Assembly (NCBI GenBank): GCA_003136555.1
Contig: PLEW01000221.1
Coordinates: forward strand, 1 to 47,055
Source: Planctomycetota bacterium
GTDB lineage: Bacteria; Planctomycetota; UBA11346
Direction: 5' to 3'
Length of the DNA: 47,055 nt
The notes under the pieces were generated by a model. It saw only the letters and a list, made by a program, of their open reading frames with translations. It was not told where the DNA came from and ran no database searches. Made by a program: the position numbers and the translations under genes. Shown here piece after piece: positions 1 to 9,471 of the stretch. Position 1 is the first letter of the stretch; each line of letters starts with the position of its first letter.

Positions 1-469
1 ATGGATTCGGATATACCAGCGTTAGCGTGTCCGAGCGCATCATCGACGGGCGGTTTCATGTGCCTCCTGATGGCGTGGGTGGGCGCCATCAGGCATCAAC
101 CCGACGTGAGATGCCGAGTAGTAGTCAGCTGACGGCAGCGACAGCGCCATCACGGAATTGGTTGGTTTGTCCCATGCAGGAGCATAAGTGAAGTACTGGA
201 AGAGCGATAGCACCTCCGACTCGGAAGGCATGCGGCAACCCCGACGCTGTTCAAGGCCGTCCAATCATCGATCATGGTCCGCCGTCAGCATCCGTGCCGA
301 TCGAGCGGTGGGGGTGGCCGCGTGCCCCCAAGACCGTGATCGTCCCCTGACCGAAGTCTCCCGGAACCGGCTCCGCAACCCATGTGAGGACGTCATGCTC
401 GACGCATTGCACCCCATCTACCATCACGGCCATCCAGCGTCCTCCGATAGGGGGTATCACCCGCTGACG
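1..469. other. Region upstream of the tannase-family gene; possible 3' end of a gene
   Basis: No gene with clear homology is visible. On the plus strand an open frame enters from the window edge (from base 3) and ends with TGA at 189-191. Its first 25 or so codons read like protein, the rest does not, so it could be the tail of an upstream gene or chance. The long open frame that continues upstream of the tannase gene (188-469) has a composition unlike a protein and is treated as untranslated. A purine-rich AGGGGG stands at 449-454, rather far from the chosen ATG at 470. Confidence 0.25.
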
Positions 470-1990
470 ATGATCGTGGCGTTGCTGCGCGGATCATGCC
501 TGTGCGCCCTGATGGGGGGTCTGGCGATCGCAGCGGATACCGCCGCCTCTGCGGACAAGCTGGAGGTGCTCAAGGCGCTTCCGATCGAGAATGGGCAGAT
601 CACCCTGGTGGAGCACAGCGACGCACCGACCCTGGCGATTCCCAAAGGAAGCACCTTCAACAATCTGCCGCCGCGGACCGTCGTGAAGGTCGTCCTCCAT
701 CCCGCGAAAGGCTCCAACATCAACGTCGAGATATGGCTGCCCAATGCGGAATCGTGGGACAGCAGGCTCGTCGGCCTGGGCAATGGAGGCGCTGCTGGGC
801 ACATCGGCCCCGGCACCCTGGTTGGACCGCTGTCGGGTGGCCATGTCGCTGTGACGACCGATATGGGGACTGCCCCGAATCCGGATTCCGGCATCGGGAA
901 TCCGGAGGTGTGGAAGGATTTCGGGTTCCGCGCCACGCACCTCATGACCGTGGTCGCCAAGCAGGTCATCATGGCGTATTATGGCAAGGCTGCGGAGCAT
1001 GCCTACTTCGTCGGCGGATCGACCGGTGGCCAGCAGAGCCTCCAGGAAGCACAGCGGTATCCCGATGACTATGATGGCATCGTCGCGAACATTCCTGCGC
1101 ACTGCCGCACGCCACTGCATGCGTACTTCCTCTGGAACGAACAGATTCTCCATAAGTGTCCGTTCTCCGAGTCTCAGCAGCGCAGCGTCATCAAGGCCGG
1201 CAACGACTACATGGCGAGTCGCGAAGTACCGCAGACCGCTGGCAAGCTGATCTCCGACCCGCGCTGCACCCAGAACGACATTGATGCGGTCATCACCCGG
1301 GCACGGGAGCTGGATCAGACCCTGACGGATGCGCATGCGGAGGCCCTGAGGAAGCTCTTCGGCGGCCCACGGCACGCCATTACCGGTGAGCGCATATTCT
1401 GCGGTATCCCCTTCGGCAGCTCCTTCGATATCGCACACGGCAACCTCTATCTCTTCAAGTGGGTGTTCGGCGCCGACAAGGACCTCATGACCATCGATTT
1501 TGGCAAGGACATCGATACCTATACCGCCGCCCTCGGTCCCTACCTCAATGCGGAGAATACCGATCTCGATCGCTTCAGGAAGCGCGGCGGCAAGATGCTC
1601 ATGATCTCCGGATCGGCCGACTCGTGCGTACCGTATCACGCGTCGCTCGACTATTATGAGCGCGTAGCCGAACGCATCGGTTCCCTGGACGAGACCAAAG
1701 CGTTCCTGCGGCTATACATTATCCCGGGCATGAGCCACGGCCCTGGCCCCGGCATCAACAAGCTGCCGAACATGCTCGACTTGGTGATCAACTGGCGCGA
1801 AAAGAGCGCGCTTCCAGACATGATTAAGGGGCAGCGTGTTATCAACGGGAAAACCGAACTCGACCTGCCTCTCTACCCATACCCGACAAAAACGGGATGG
1901 GTGGCCGAGACAGGATTCGCGCCCGTTGAAGGTCCTCGCCGAGGCGTCGATCGCATCTCAGGACGATTCCTGCCAGCCGCGGCCGAATAA
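470..1990 (+). CDS. Secreted tannase/feruloyl esterase family hydrolase
   Basis: A 506-residue serine esterase of the tannase/feruloyl esterase family (PF07519), which hydrolyses ester bonds of aromatic acids such as gallate or ferulate; the substrate here is not known. The start at 470 is chosen because it opens directly into a signal peptide (hydrophobic residues 3-20, then AADTAASA). The nucleophile is probably Ser184 in GGSTGGQQ, the acid Asp384 in GSADSCVPY and the base His423 in GMSHGPG. DYDGIVANIPA is another family hallmark. Known members carry a Cys next to the catalytic Ser and another next to the catalytic His, joined by a disulphide (CS-D-HC motif); here both positions are Gly, so the pair has been lost together. 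The gene stands alone and is convergent with the FG-GAP gene. Plant-polymer de-esterification is the likely role. Confidence 0.85.
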   Translation: MIVALLRGSCLCALMGGLAIAADTAASADKLEVLKALPIENGQITLVEHSDAPTLAIPKGSTFNNLPPRTVVKVVLHPAKGSNINVEIWLPNAESWDSRLVGLGNGGAAGHIGPGTLVGPLSGGHVAVTTDMGTAPNPDSGIGNPEVWKDFGFRATHLMTVVAKQVIMAYYGKAAEHAYFVGGSTGGQQSLQEAQRYPDDYDGIVANIPAHCRTPLHAYFLWNEQILHKCPFSESQQRSVIKAGNDYMASREVPQTAGKLISDPRCTQNDIDAVITRARELDQTLTDAHAEALRKLFGGPRHAITGERIFCGIPFGSSFDIAHGNLYLFKWVFGADKDLMTIDFGKDIDTYTAALGPYLNAENTDLDRFRKRGGKMLMISGSADSCVPYHASLDYYERVAERIGSLDETKAFLRLYIIPGMSHGPGPGINKLPNMLDLVINWREKSALPDMIKGQRVINGKTELDLPLYPYPTKTGWVAETGFAPVEGPRRGVDRISGRFLPAAAE

Positions 1991-2183
1991 CACGACATCG
2001 GCCCCCTGTATCCTGGCGGTGTGCTGGACTGTGCCAGGGTGCTTTGCCGGGATAGGGGGGAGCGCATCTCGGCAATCCGTGGCCGTCTTCATGCGATCCA
2101 GTGCGATCGCATCGCTCATATGGCACCCTCAGAGATTGGATGGGGTGGGAATCCACCATCTCCATCTGCACCGCCCCGGTCCT

Positions 2184-4523
2184 TCAGGGCGCAGGACGAT
2201 GCGGCGGTGCAGCCATAATGTGCACACGATCGCTCGCTGGATGGTCAAGACGGGTTGTCTGGCCATCTCCCCAGCGCACTACCAGCGATTCGACGGAGGT
2301 CTGGCTTCCTAGGCCAATATGGATGATGGCGGGTTGCTGGCTCATGAAGGAATCGCCAGTGGTGACGCAGGCTATATGACGGCGGCCAGAGGCGAGGGCG
2401 GTCACCACCGACCCCGGCACTGCCGCGCCATTGGGCGATTCCCTCAGATTCACGCCCAGCCAATGGTTCTTGTCGGGCCAGCGGTTGCGGTAGAGGTGGA
2501 GGAGAATGCGGTGGTTGCGGAAATCCCGCTCTTCGACCAGCAAATCGACCTTCCCATCGCCATCGAAATCGGCAGCGACGACCGCGCGGCCATCGTATTC
2601 GGCGGCGACACCCATCAGATGCGCCACATTGATGAAACTGCGATTGCCTCCCTGGGCGGGCTCATTCAGGTACAGCACCTTGTGTTCATAGCCATTCCAG
2701 GAGATTTTGGTGAAGTCAGGTAGATCACGGCGGAAGAACAAGTCGAGACCGTGATCCTCCTTGGAGCTCCCGGTGAAGATATCGTGACGCCAGAAGGTGG
2801 TGCAGTAGTCCTGGCTCGATTCGGCACTGACGAAGCCATTGGCGACGAAGAGTTCAGGCCAGCCGTCATTGTCCAGATCTGGCGAGACGCAGCCCCACGA
2901 CCACCCGGTGCGGGCCACCTCATCACCCCACGGCGCTTGCCGGAAGGGCTTGCCTGGTCCCGAGCCCAGGTACATGCGGTTGCCATAGCCCATCGCCGGA
3001 CGCTCCTTCTGATAATCCGGGTGATCTGGCAGCCCGACATGCATGGCCTCCAGGCGTCGGGCTGTCGTCGAACTCATGCCGACCAGATAGAGATCGAGTA
3101 TCCCATCCCCATCGAAATCTGCGATCGTATGCCCCATGCCGAAATTGTGCGATTCGTCAAGCAGCTTCGCGGTCACATCGCTGAATTGGCCGCGCCCATT
3201 ACCAAGGAAAAGGTCATTGCCGGCAAAATCGCTGGACATGATCAGGTCGATCCGCCCATCTCCATAAAAATCGAGGAATGATGCGGCGAAGACGCGGCGG
3301 AAGCGCTTTGCCTCCAGCCCGGAACCGGCAGTGGCGTCGGAGAAATGCCCGTGTCCGTCATTGCGCAGCAAGAATAATGGATACCCGTCATTTGCATTGT
3401 AGTAAGGCGTCGGCATCTGCCCGTGCTCATAGGGGGGCAGATACTGCGCGATCAAGACATCGAGATGGCCATCGCCGAAGACGTCCGCGGCGGTAATCGC
3501 CTGCGCATGCGGCAACAACGGCAGATCCGCAGCGCGACGGGGCGGCCCGAACCGCCCGCCTGGTAGACCCGGGAGCAGCACGACCTGCTGCTGCGAGATG
3601 CCGAGCAGGTCAGGCAGGCCATCTCCATTGAAATCTCCGATGATGCCGCATTGAAGTGCAAGCGGTTCGGCACAGAGGGGTTCAGCCCTGAAGCGCATGC
3701 CACCGATATTGCGCAGCAATCGGTTCTGCGAAGCGAGTACGATGTCCGGCAGTCCATTGCCGCGCAGATCTGCAACCAGGACGTTCTCTGCATTCGTCGG
3801 GTAGGGTCCGAATATTCGGTCCTTGGCCATTTCGTCATCAGCAACCACCTCCGAAAAGGCGGGTGGACCCGAACGCTCGAGGATGTTGAGTTCGCGCAGT
3901 GTTACCGATTCGGGAGTGGGCTGACCGTTCGGATCTAGCGCCTCCTTCCAGCGGATGTCAAGCTGGCCGCGCAGCGTCAGTCTCCGGTCGTCCGTATGAT
4001 TGACCACCTGCAGGAGCATGGACACGGTTGATGTCGCCTGCTGCCCAGGAAGATGCTCGAAGCGCGGCTGATGCCATTCGCTTGCCTCCACTTCATAGCC
4101 GGCCTCCTTCCAGGCTTCTACTTTGCTGGTCCAGAGCCTCTGGTCGAGTGCCGCGTCGGTCTGCTCGGCATGCCACGTGGTTTGCGTGATATCCCAGGCA
4201 TGGTGACTGGCCGATTGGTGTGCCCCGAGGCGGATGGCTGGAATGCCAAGGTCGCTGAAGGACGAGAACGCATGAGACATTTTCCGGGCGGCGTCCCAGT
4301 GCTGGACGAACCAGCGTTCATGGCGCTGCGCATCGACTTCGAGGGAGTAGATCCCGCCATCGAGTTGCTGCCGGCGTTTCAGTTCGGCGTCGACCTGGGC
4401 CTCGCGATTCGTCAGTTCCATATCTGTGCTCGCATGGCGGCCTTGACTATGCCAGGTTGCGACCAGTACAGCAGCTAGAACGACGACCATGACCATGAGG
4501 GACTTGGGGACGATTTTGATCAT
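2184..4523 (-). CDS. FG-GAP/VCBS repeat protein with C-terminal ASPIC/UnbV domain
   Basis: A 779-residue exported or membrane-anchored protein. The start at 4523 is chosen because GGAGGT lies 11 nt upstream and the frame opens with a basic, hydrophobic segment (IKIVPKSLMVMVVVLAAVLV) that would act as signal or anchor. Residues about 40-240 have no recognisable domain. From about residue 250 there are seven calcium-binding-like D-x-D/N-x-D-G repeats, for example DFNGDGLPD, DFYGDGRID, DFDGDGILD, DLDNDGWPE and DFDGDGKVD, typical of an FG-GAP beta-propeller. The last 100 residues match the ASPIC/UnbV domain (GVNLRESPNGAAVPG, then VVRWGDGQTT). Such proteins are abundant in planctomycetes and verrucomicrobia and are thought to mediate surface binding; no enzymatic function is implied. 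It is monocistronic. Confidence 0.85.
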   Translation of the reverse strand: MIKIVPKSLMVMVVVLAAVLVATWHSQGRHASTDMELTNREAQVDAELKRRQQLDGGIYSLEVDAQRHERWFVQHWDAARKMSHAFSSFSDLGIPAIRLGAHQSASHHAWDITQTTWHAEQTDAALDQRLWTSKVEAWKEAGYEVEASEWHQPRFEHLPGQQATSTVSMLLQVVNHTDDRRLTLRGQLDIRWKEALDPNGQPTPESVTLRELNILERSGPPAFSEVVADDEMAKDRIFGPYPTNAENVLVADLRGNGLPDIVLASQNRLLRNIGGMRFRAEPLCAEPLALQCGIIGDFNGDGLPDLLGISQQQVVLLPGLPGGRFGPPRRAADLPLLPHAQAITAADVFGDGHLDVLIAQYLPPYEHGQMPTPYYNANDGYPLFLLRNDGHGHFSDATAGSGLEAKRFRRVFAASFLDFYGDGRIDLIMSSDFAGNDLFLGNGRGQFSDVTAKLLDESHNFGMGHTIADFDGDGILDLYLVGMSSTTARRLEAMHVGLPDHPDYQKERPAMGYGNRMYLGSGPGKPFRQAPWGDEVARTGWSWGCVSPDLDNDGWPELFVANGFVSAESSQDYCTTFWRHDIFTGSSKEDHGLDLFFRRDLPDFTKISWNGYEHKVLYLNEPAQGGNRSFINVAHLMGVAAEYDGRAVVAADFDGDGKVDLLVEERDFRNHRILLHLYRNRWPDKNHWLGVNLRESPNGAAVPGSVVTALASGRRHIACVTTGDSFMSQQPAIIHIGLGSQTSVESLVVRWGDGQTTRLDHPASDRVHIMAAPPHRPAP

Positions 4524-5234
4524 GGACAACGTTGACCTCCAGTGTCTCTGCCCACTGTCCAACGTACCGGCATCAGTCAAACGAATGGTGGGATGGCCGG
4601 CATGGACAAGTGGGCCACCTGATGTGCATGACCGCCGATGATGGGCTCATGGGGCCTGCGGGACCGTCACGAGATCCATCTGGCGCCCAGTCGCCGTGCA
4701 GGACGGCCGAGTGCGATGATCGGATTCCCACGGTCATGGGATTTGCCCGCCTGAGATCCACATGGATGAGCTGGCACCTCAGCCGGGGCATCCAGCAGAG
4801 GTGGCTGCAGGAGAGGAAACCAAGTGCCATAGCGACTAGGCACAGACGCGTCGCAGGCGGCCGGTTGCCACCTGACAACCCATGTCCAATTCAGCGAACT
4901 CACAGGATATCTGACGCATTTCTCACGTTATTGCACGGTAGCGAGTTGCGATCCATCAGCAGATCAACCAGTCTGGTCTGAATAGTCTCGCCCGCAGGCG
5001 AGCCCTGACAGGCGGCCAGTGTCGCAGATCCGGTCCAGCTTGCGGTTCTGCAGGTAGCGTTCAACATGAGCGCCATCGTCGGCGTGCGCTGGCATCACCA
5101 TCCAGGTGCAGACGCTGCTGATCAGGTGGTGGCGCCACGCGCGCACAGCCATCTGTCGGGGTCTTGCACCGATGACTGGTTGAGTGAGGCAGCAGTGCCT
5201 CCTGGCATCAGCATTGTCGGACCATGAGCACCCC
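4524..5234. other. 711-bp intergenic region, no gene recognised
   Basis: This lies between the divergently read FG-GAP gene and the YggU-like gene and must hold both promoters. All open frames on both strands have low-complexity Arg/Ser/Cys-rich translations typical of non-coding GC-rich DNA. A minus-strand open frame around 4964-5160 has a short protein-like patch but no family I recognise, so it could be a gene remnant. No clear promoter or terminator could be fixed by eye. Confidence 0.4.
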
Positions 5235-5606
5235 ATGAAGCATCCGAGGACGACTCCCTCCCCTCCGCAGCCGCCCGGCGCTGGCATGCCGGCCTGTACG
5301 CGCGCCACCGTCGATGGTGTCGAACTACGGTTGAAGATCGTTCCGGGAGCGAGCCGTTCATCGTTCTGCGGGCTGCTGGGCGATCGTCTGAAGATCCGCA
5401 TCGCCGCGATCGCGCAGCGGGATCAGGCGAATCGAGCGGTCCTGGCCCTGATCGCAGAACGACTGAACACCAAGCACGTGCAGCTCATCAGCGGTGGGAG
5501 CTCGGCCGAGAAGACCGTGCTGCTCCGTGGCGTGCGGAAGCTCTCGCCAGTGCAGCTGGCCGACATCGGCCTGGGGACCATGCCGGTAGGAGATGAGCAG
5601 CCCTGA
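5235..5606 (+). CDS. DUF167 / YggU-family protein
   Basis: A 123-residue protein whose central part carries the DUF167 (UPF0235, YggU) pattern: KIVPGASRSSFCGLLGD, then LKIRIAA, then DQANRAVLALIAERL and a final GGSSAEKTVLLRGV. The family is a small conserved alpha/beta fold of unknown biochemical role. The usual family length is about 90-100 residues, so the first 30 residues are a Pro-rich extension. The next in-frame ATG (5286) would remove most of it and is an alternative start. The usual family signature has P-P-x-x-G-K-A-N; here the region is QRDQANRAV, so the Pro-Pro and the Gly-Lys are replaced. It stands alone between two intergenic stretches. Confidence 0.7.
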   Translation: MKHPRTTPSPPQPPGAGMPACTRATVDGVELRLKIVPGASRSSFCGLLGDRLKIRIAAIAQRDQANRAVLALIAERLNTKHVQLISGGSSAEKTVLLRGVRKLSPVQLADIGLGTMPVGDEQP

Positions 5607-5645
5607 TGGCGCCTGGCAGCGTTACTGATGCACTCAGGCAGTGCT

Positions 5646-5690
5646 GAAATTGTAAATACAGTAATTACATATAGTTATAAAAACAATCAG
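5646..5690 (+). promoter_or_regulatory. AT-rich island, probable promoter region of the DUF1552 gene
   Basis: A roughly 45-bp AT-rich patch in otherwise GC-rich DNA, containing TTGTAA and TATAGT/TATAAA-like hexamers but with no pair at ideal spacing. It lies 115 bp upstream of the DUF1552 start. It is called as a promoter region because of its composition and position only. Confidence 0.35.
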
Positions 5691-5803
5691 CCCAATGCAT
5701 CCGAATGTGATGCGAATGACGCTGGGAATGAAACGATTCAAAATACTCCGGCATGCGCTGCCCGCGGCGGTCATTGCTCTGTGAACGCCTCAGGAGCGCC
5801 GCC

Positions 5804-7147
5804 ATGTCGTCCGCTCTCCGTCTCTCACGTCGAACCGCCCTCAAGGGTCTGGGCATGGCGTTGGCTCTGCCCCTGCTGGAGCAGATGGGGTGGGCCGACG
5901 ATCCGCGCAAGACCGGCAAGGCGCCACTGCGCATGGCGCACATCACCTTTCCCAACGGTGCGATCAAGGAGTACTGGCGCTTCGCGCCCAATTCCGACAA
6001 GATTCCGCGCATCCTCGAGCCGCTCAAACCGCATCTGCGTGATGTGCTGGTGCTGCATGGCATCAACAACCAGCCGGCCAGCCCGGGGCCTGACGGTGCC
6101 GGTGATCATGCGCGTGGGATCGCCTGCCTGCTCACCGGAGTGCGGGTAAGAAAAGGCGGGTCGTCGGGCATCTACACCGGCATCTCCGTCGATCAGCTCG
6201 CCTGCCAGAAGCTCGGCCTCTATACCACCCTGCCGTCGATCGAACTGTCCATCGAGGGCAGCAATGGCGCCGGTTCGTGCGATGATGGCTATGCCTGCGT
6301 CTATGCCTCGAGCACTTCCTGGCGCAGCCCGACGACGCCGATGGCGAAGGAGACCGTTCCGCGGGCGGCCTTCATGCGCCTGTTCGCCGATCGCAACCAG
6401 TCACAGGCAGCGCAGGCCCAGGCCGCCCTTGCGGCCGAGAACTCCAGCCTCCTCGACCTGGTCAACGCTGATGCCAAGTCCCTGCGCGGCTCGCTGGGTG
6501 GCAATGACTCGCGCAAGCTCGACGAATACCTCGATTCGGTACGCGCGCTGGAGAGCCGCATCCAGAAGATCTCCGGCCACGAGGATGACGCCTTCGGCGG
6601 GATGAAGACCGACCTCAAGCTGCCGAGTGGGGTGCCCAAGGATTTCGCTGAGCATGCCCGCTTGATGTACGACCTCCTGGCCCTCGCCTTCCAGACCGAC
6701 ACCACCCGCTTCGCCACCTTCATGCTCGGCAATGGCGCGTCGTACCGCAGCTACCCCGAGATCGGCGTCCCCAATCCCCACCATGAGCTGTCGCACCGCG
6801 GCAGCGATCCGGCCAAGATCGAAGGCCTGGTCAAGATCCTCACCTACCAGGTGACGCAGTTCGGCTATTTCCTCGAGAAACTCAAGGGCATCAAGGAGGG
6901 TCGGGGCACCCTCTTGGACAACTGCATGCTATTCTACGGCTCCGGCATGGGCGATGGCGACCGCCACGATCATGACGACCTGCCGATCCTGGTGGCTGGC
7001 GGCGGCGGCGGCACTATCCGCACCGGTCGGGTGGTGCAGCAGTGCCGGGGAACGCTCAGCGACCTGCATCTCGCCTTCCTGCTGCGCCTGGGCTTGCCAA
7101 TCACCAGCTTCGGCGAGAGCAAGGCCCCCTTGCCCGATCTGCTTTAG
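5804..7147 (+). CDS. DUF1552 domain protein with Tat signal
   Basis: A 447-residue exported protein of family DUF1552 (PF07586), common in Planctomycetota and Verrucomicrobiota. The start at 5804 is supported by AGGAG 8 nt upstream and because it opens into a twin-arginine signal (LSRRTALKGLG followed by a hydrophobic stretch and a cleavage-like GWADD). Family patterns include RMAHITFPNGAIKEYW near the mature N-terminus, LHGINNQPASPGPDGAGDHA in the middle and LLDNCMLFYGSGMGDGDRHDH with LPILVAGGGGG near the end. In many PVC genomes DUF1552 genes are paired with a DUF1587/DUF1592/DUF1588/DUF1585 cytochrome-type gene; no such partner is present here. The enzymatic role of the family is unknown. 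The gene ends in TAG. Confidence 0.9.
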   Translation: MSSALRLSRRTALKGLGMALALPLLEQMGWADDPRKTGKAPLRMAHITFPNGAIKEYWRFAPNSDKIPRILEPLKPHLRDVLVLHGINNQPASPGPDGAGDHARGIACLLTGVRVRKGGSSGIYTGISVDQLACQKLGLYTTLPSIELSIEGSNGAGSCDDGYACVYASSTSWRSPTTPMAKETVPRAAFMRLFADRNQSQAAQAQAALAAENSSLLDLVNADAKSLRGSLGGNDSRKLDEYLDSVRALESRIQKISGHEDDAFGGMKTDLKLPSGVPKDFAEHARLMYDLLALAFQTDTTRFATFMLGNGASYRSYPEIGVPNPHHELSHRGSDPAKIEGLVKILTYQVTQFGYFLEKLKGIKEGRGTLLDNCMLFYGSGMGDGDRHDHDDLPILVAGGGGGTIRTGRVVQQCRGTLSDLHLAFLLRLGLPITSFGESKAPLPDLL

Positions 7148-7311
7148 AGACGGGGACACCGTCAGCTCTGCCCATCCGCACGGCGTCCGCGATCGGATCC
7201 CATCGCATCAGGCGCCGACCTGTCGTTGTTTGCACGCCGATCTGGACGATCTTGGCTGCAGTGCCGAGCTGCACCATTGTTCCGCGCGTCTCATGTGCTT
7301 AGGTGGACGCC

Positions 7312-8331
7312 ATGCTGCAGCGGTTCGTGCTCCTGGTGGCGCTGATGGCGACGCTGGTCGGCCGCATGCTGGCGGGAGAGGGCGATCCTCCGCCGGTACC
7401 GGCGCCAGCGGCCTCAGCCAGCACCGACGCCTTCCCCCGTGCAGTCAGCCACAAGCCCTATACTGACGCTTTGCGCGCCTTCTGCGATGAGCGGAAAATC
7501 ACAGTGACCGAGCACGGTGGCTCGCTGGTGAAGCTGCTATTGATCGGCGGCGCCCAGGTCCCCAATGCCGGCGCGATCCTGCAGCTCGCCCAGCAGACGC
7601 TGGACGGCTACGAGATCTGGTCGGGTCAGCAGGAGATCTTCGCCCGCCGGAAGCCGAGCGCGGAGGAGGCCTACCATCTCGTGGTGTTCAAGAACGATGC
7701 CGACTACATCGCGCTGATCGATTACTTGCGTGCGCACGCCTTGATGCCGGCTCCGGAGGGAGAGGACTTGGCGAAGAAGGTGTCCGGGTTCCCCCGGCCG
7801 CGCGTGATGTTCTCCAAGAATGCCCTGGTCAGCGCCTTCCCGGACAATTGGGCGATCTACAGCACCAGCTGCCTGGCGCTCGATGCCTTCTACCTGCGCT
7901 ATTCCGACAAGCGCGGGCCGGCCTGGATCCGCGAAGGCATGGCGGCCGAGATGCAGCGGTTGCAATGCAAAGGCCAGATCCGCTGCACCACCATCGCCTA
8001 TGAGGAGAACAAGGAGTCCCCCGTCGACAACTGGCCACGCGATGTCGCCAACATGATCGCCCGCCATGATGCCAATCTGATCAGCGCCAGCGATGCCATG
8101 CATCGCGCCCTCGGGTCGCTGGCCGGGGTCCACTACCGCCAGATGTGGAGCCTGCTCGCCTTCGTCCGGCAGAACTGCGGCACGAAGAAGGGCCCCGACA
8201 ACAAATTCTACCGCCTGCTGCTGACGACCGCCGCGGGGACCGACAGCGAGAGCGCGGTGAAGAGCGTGCTTGGCGCCAGCGATCCCGCGCTGACCGATGG
8301 GTGGTGGGCATGGGCCCGCGAGGCCAAGTAG
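7312..8331 (+). CDS. Secreted peptidase-MA-like protein lacking the HExxH motif
   Basis: A 339-residue exported protein with signal peptide LQRFVLLVALMATLVGRMLA. The ATG at 7312 is preferred over a GTG at 7303 because AGGTGG lies 5 nt upstream of it. The second half resembles the gluzincin-like peptidase MA domain and the related DUF1570 family: PAWIREGMAAEM corresponds to the segment that carries the third zinc ligand (Glu) in those enzymes, and a helical region with RQMWSLLAFVRQN follows as usual. In active relatives a HExxH helix stands about 15-25 residues before that segment; here the stretch is STSCLALDAFYLRY with no His, so it is probably not a functional zinc peptidase. The assignment rests on pattern only and a hypothetical secreted protein is the safe reading. 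It follows the DUF1552 gene on the same strand after 164 bp. Confidence 0.5.
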   Translation: MLQRFVLLVALMATLVGRMLAGEGDPPPVPAPAASASTDAFPRAVSHKPYTDALRAFCDERKITVTEHGGSLVKLLLIGGAQVPNAGAILQLAQQTLDGYEIWSGQQEIFARRKPSAEEAYHLVVFKNDADYIALIDYLRAHALMPAPEGEDLAKKVSGFPRPRVMFSKNALVSAFPDNWAIYSTSCLALDAFYLRYSDKRGPAWIREGMAAEMQRLQCKGQIRCTTIAYEENKESPVDNWPRDVANMIARHDANLISASDAMHRALGSLAGVHYRQMWSLLAFVRQNCGTKKGPDNKFYRLLLTTAAGTDSESAVKSVLGASDPALTDGWWAWAREAK

Positions 8332-8400
8332 AAGCACGGCGCGTGGGCTGTCTTGGACTGCGCCGACGCGCCGTGGCGCAATCCCTCCCATCGACCGAGG

Positions 8401-9471
8401 TCAGTAGAGCGCGGCGCCCCGGTTCATGTCGATGATGATGCCGTAGTCGAGCGCCAATTTGATATCCGACAAGGGTCCGATCTGGGGCAGGTCGTCCTTC
8501 TGTATGTAGACGTTCTCGTAATAATTGGCGATAGTGCCGATCCAGGTTGGCGATCCCTGCTGATAGGTATAGGTGACGGAGTAGGTGCAATGGCGGTCCC
8601 ACAGGAAGGTATGGACGAGCCCATCAGCCAAGGTGGTGGTATGCTGCCACATGGTGAAGGGATGAATGGTCCCGTTGCGATCGGCCAGGGAAGGGCCGCT
8701 GACGATGGTCGGCGTGACGATGCCGGAGAGGTTGCTGTAGTCGCCGTCGATAGTCACATTGTCGGCGCGCGTGACCGTGGTGCCGGTGATGCTGCGGGTG
8801 ATCGCCCGCTTCACATGGCGCAGGCCAGAGAGCGAGGTCGTGCGCGTACCGCCTGAAGCGAGCTGCACCACCGCGGTGATGGGCGCCGACTGGGCGATGT
8901 AGGCATAGCAGTCGATCGTATCAGTCCAATCGCCTGGTGTCCCTGATCCCACCGCTCCCGGATCTGAGACGTAGAGCTCGAACGAGCCGCTATCGATGGT
9001 GATGACATCACCCTCTTCATTGGTGACCACGAAGGGATTGCCGCTGGTGAAGCTGAGGCTGATATGGTACCAGTCCGCCGGTAGGCCGGTGGAATCAGCC
9101 TCGAATTGGATCTGACCAGAGGTGTAGATCGGGCTGGGATAAGCGGTGGTGGTGATGACCGAGGAGCCGATGGCGGGAGACGGGGGGGTGTTATTCAGGC
9201 AGAAGATGATCTCGTTGACCGGCCGGGGACCGTCATTGACGATGGTGCTGCGTGGTGCTTCCCGGAAGGCCGCTACCCCCTTGTTGTAGAGCTGATTCAG
9301 TCCGGCATCGGATGCGAGCCCGACGGCACTGGATGCCGCACTGGTGGCCTGGGCGTCACCGCCAGTCGTCTGTGCCGGCGAGTTGGAGGCGTTGTTGCTG
9401 GAGCCGCAGCCAGTGAGCGCCAACGCTCCCGTCAGCAGGGCGCAGGCGGTGAGTGATTGGAGCAGGTGCAT
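8401..9471 (-). CDS. Hypothetical lipoprotein
   Basis: A 356-residue lipoprotein of unrecognised family. The N-terminus is a lipoprotein signal with lipobox ALTGC, followed by a Ser/Asn/Thr/Ala-rich linker of about 30 residues. The remainder is rich in Thr, Ser, Asp and Tyr with alternating hydrophobic residues, suggesting a beta-rich extracellular or periplasmic domain. Three or four Cys residues (for example in IIFCLNN, DCYAYIA and RHCTYSV) could form disulphides. GAGGAG lies 8 nt before the ATG. It is on the minus strand, convergent with the peptidase-like gene (70 bp between stops) and downstream of the DUF4003-like gene. No function can be proposed from sequence. Confidence 0.7.
   Translation of the reverse strand: MHLLQSLTACALLTGALALTGCGSSNNASNSPAQTTGGDAQATSAASSAVGLASDAGLNQLYNKGVAAFREAPRSTIVNDGPRPVNEIIFCLNNTPPSPAIGSSVITTTAYPSPIYTSGQIQFEADSTGLPADWYHISLSFTSGNPFVVTNEEGDVITIDSGSFELYVSDPGAVGSGTPGDWTDTIDCYAYIAQSAPITAVVQLASGGTRTTSLSGLRHVKRAITRSITGTTVTRADNVTIDGDYSNLSGIVTPTIVSGPSLADRNGTIHPFTMWQHTTTLADGLVHTFLWDRHCTYSVTYTYQQGSPTWIGTIANYYENVYIQKDDLPQIGPLSDIKLALDYGIIIDMNRGAALY

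Noticed and set aside
494-1639. Long minus-strand open frame opposite the tannase gene
   Set aside because: Its translation is rich in Arg/Gly/Ile in the pattern of an antisense shadow, and the plus-strand protein has clear catalytic motifs.
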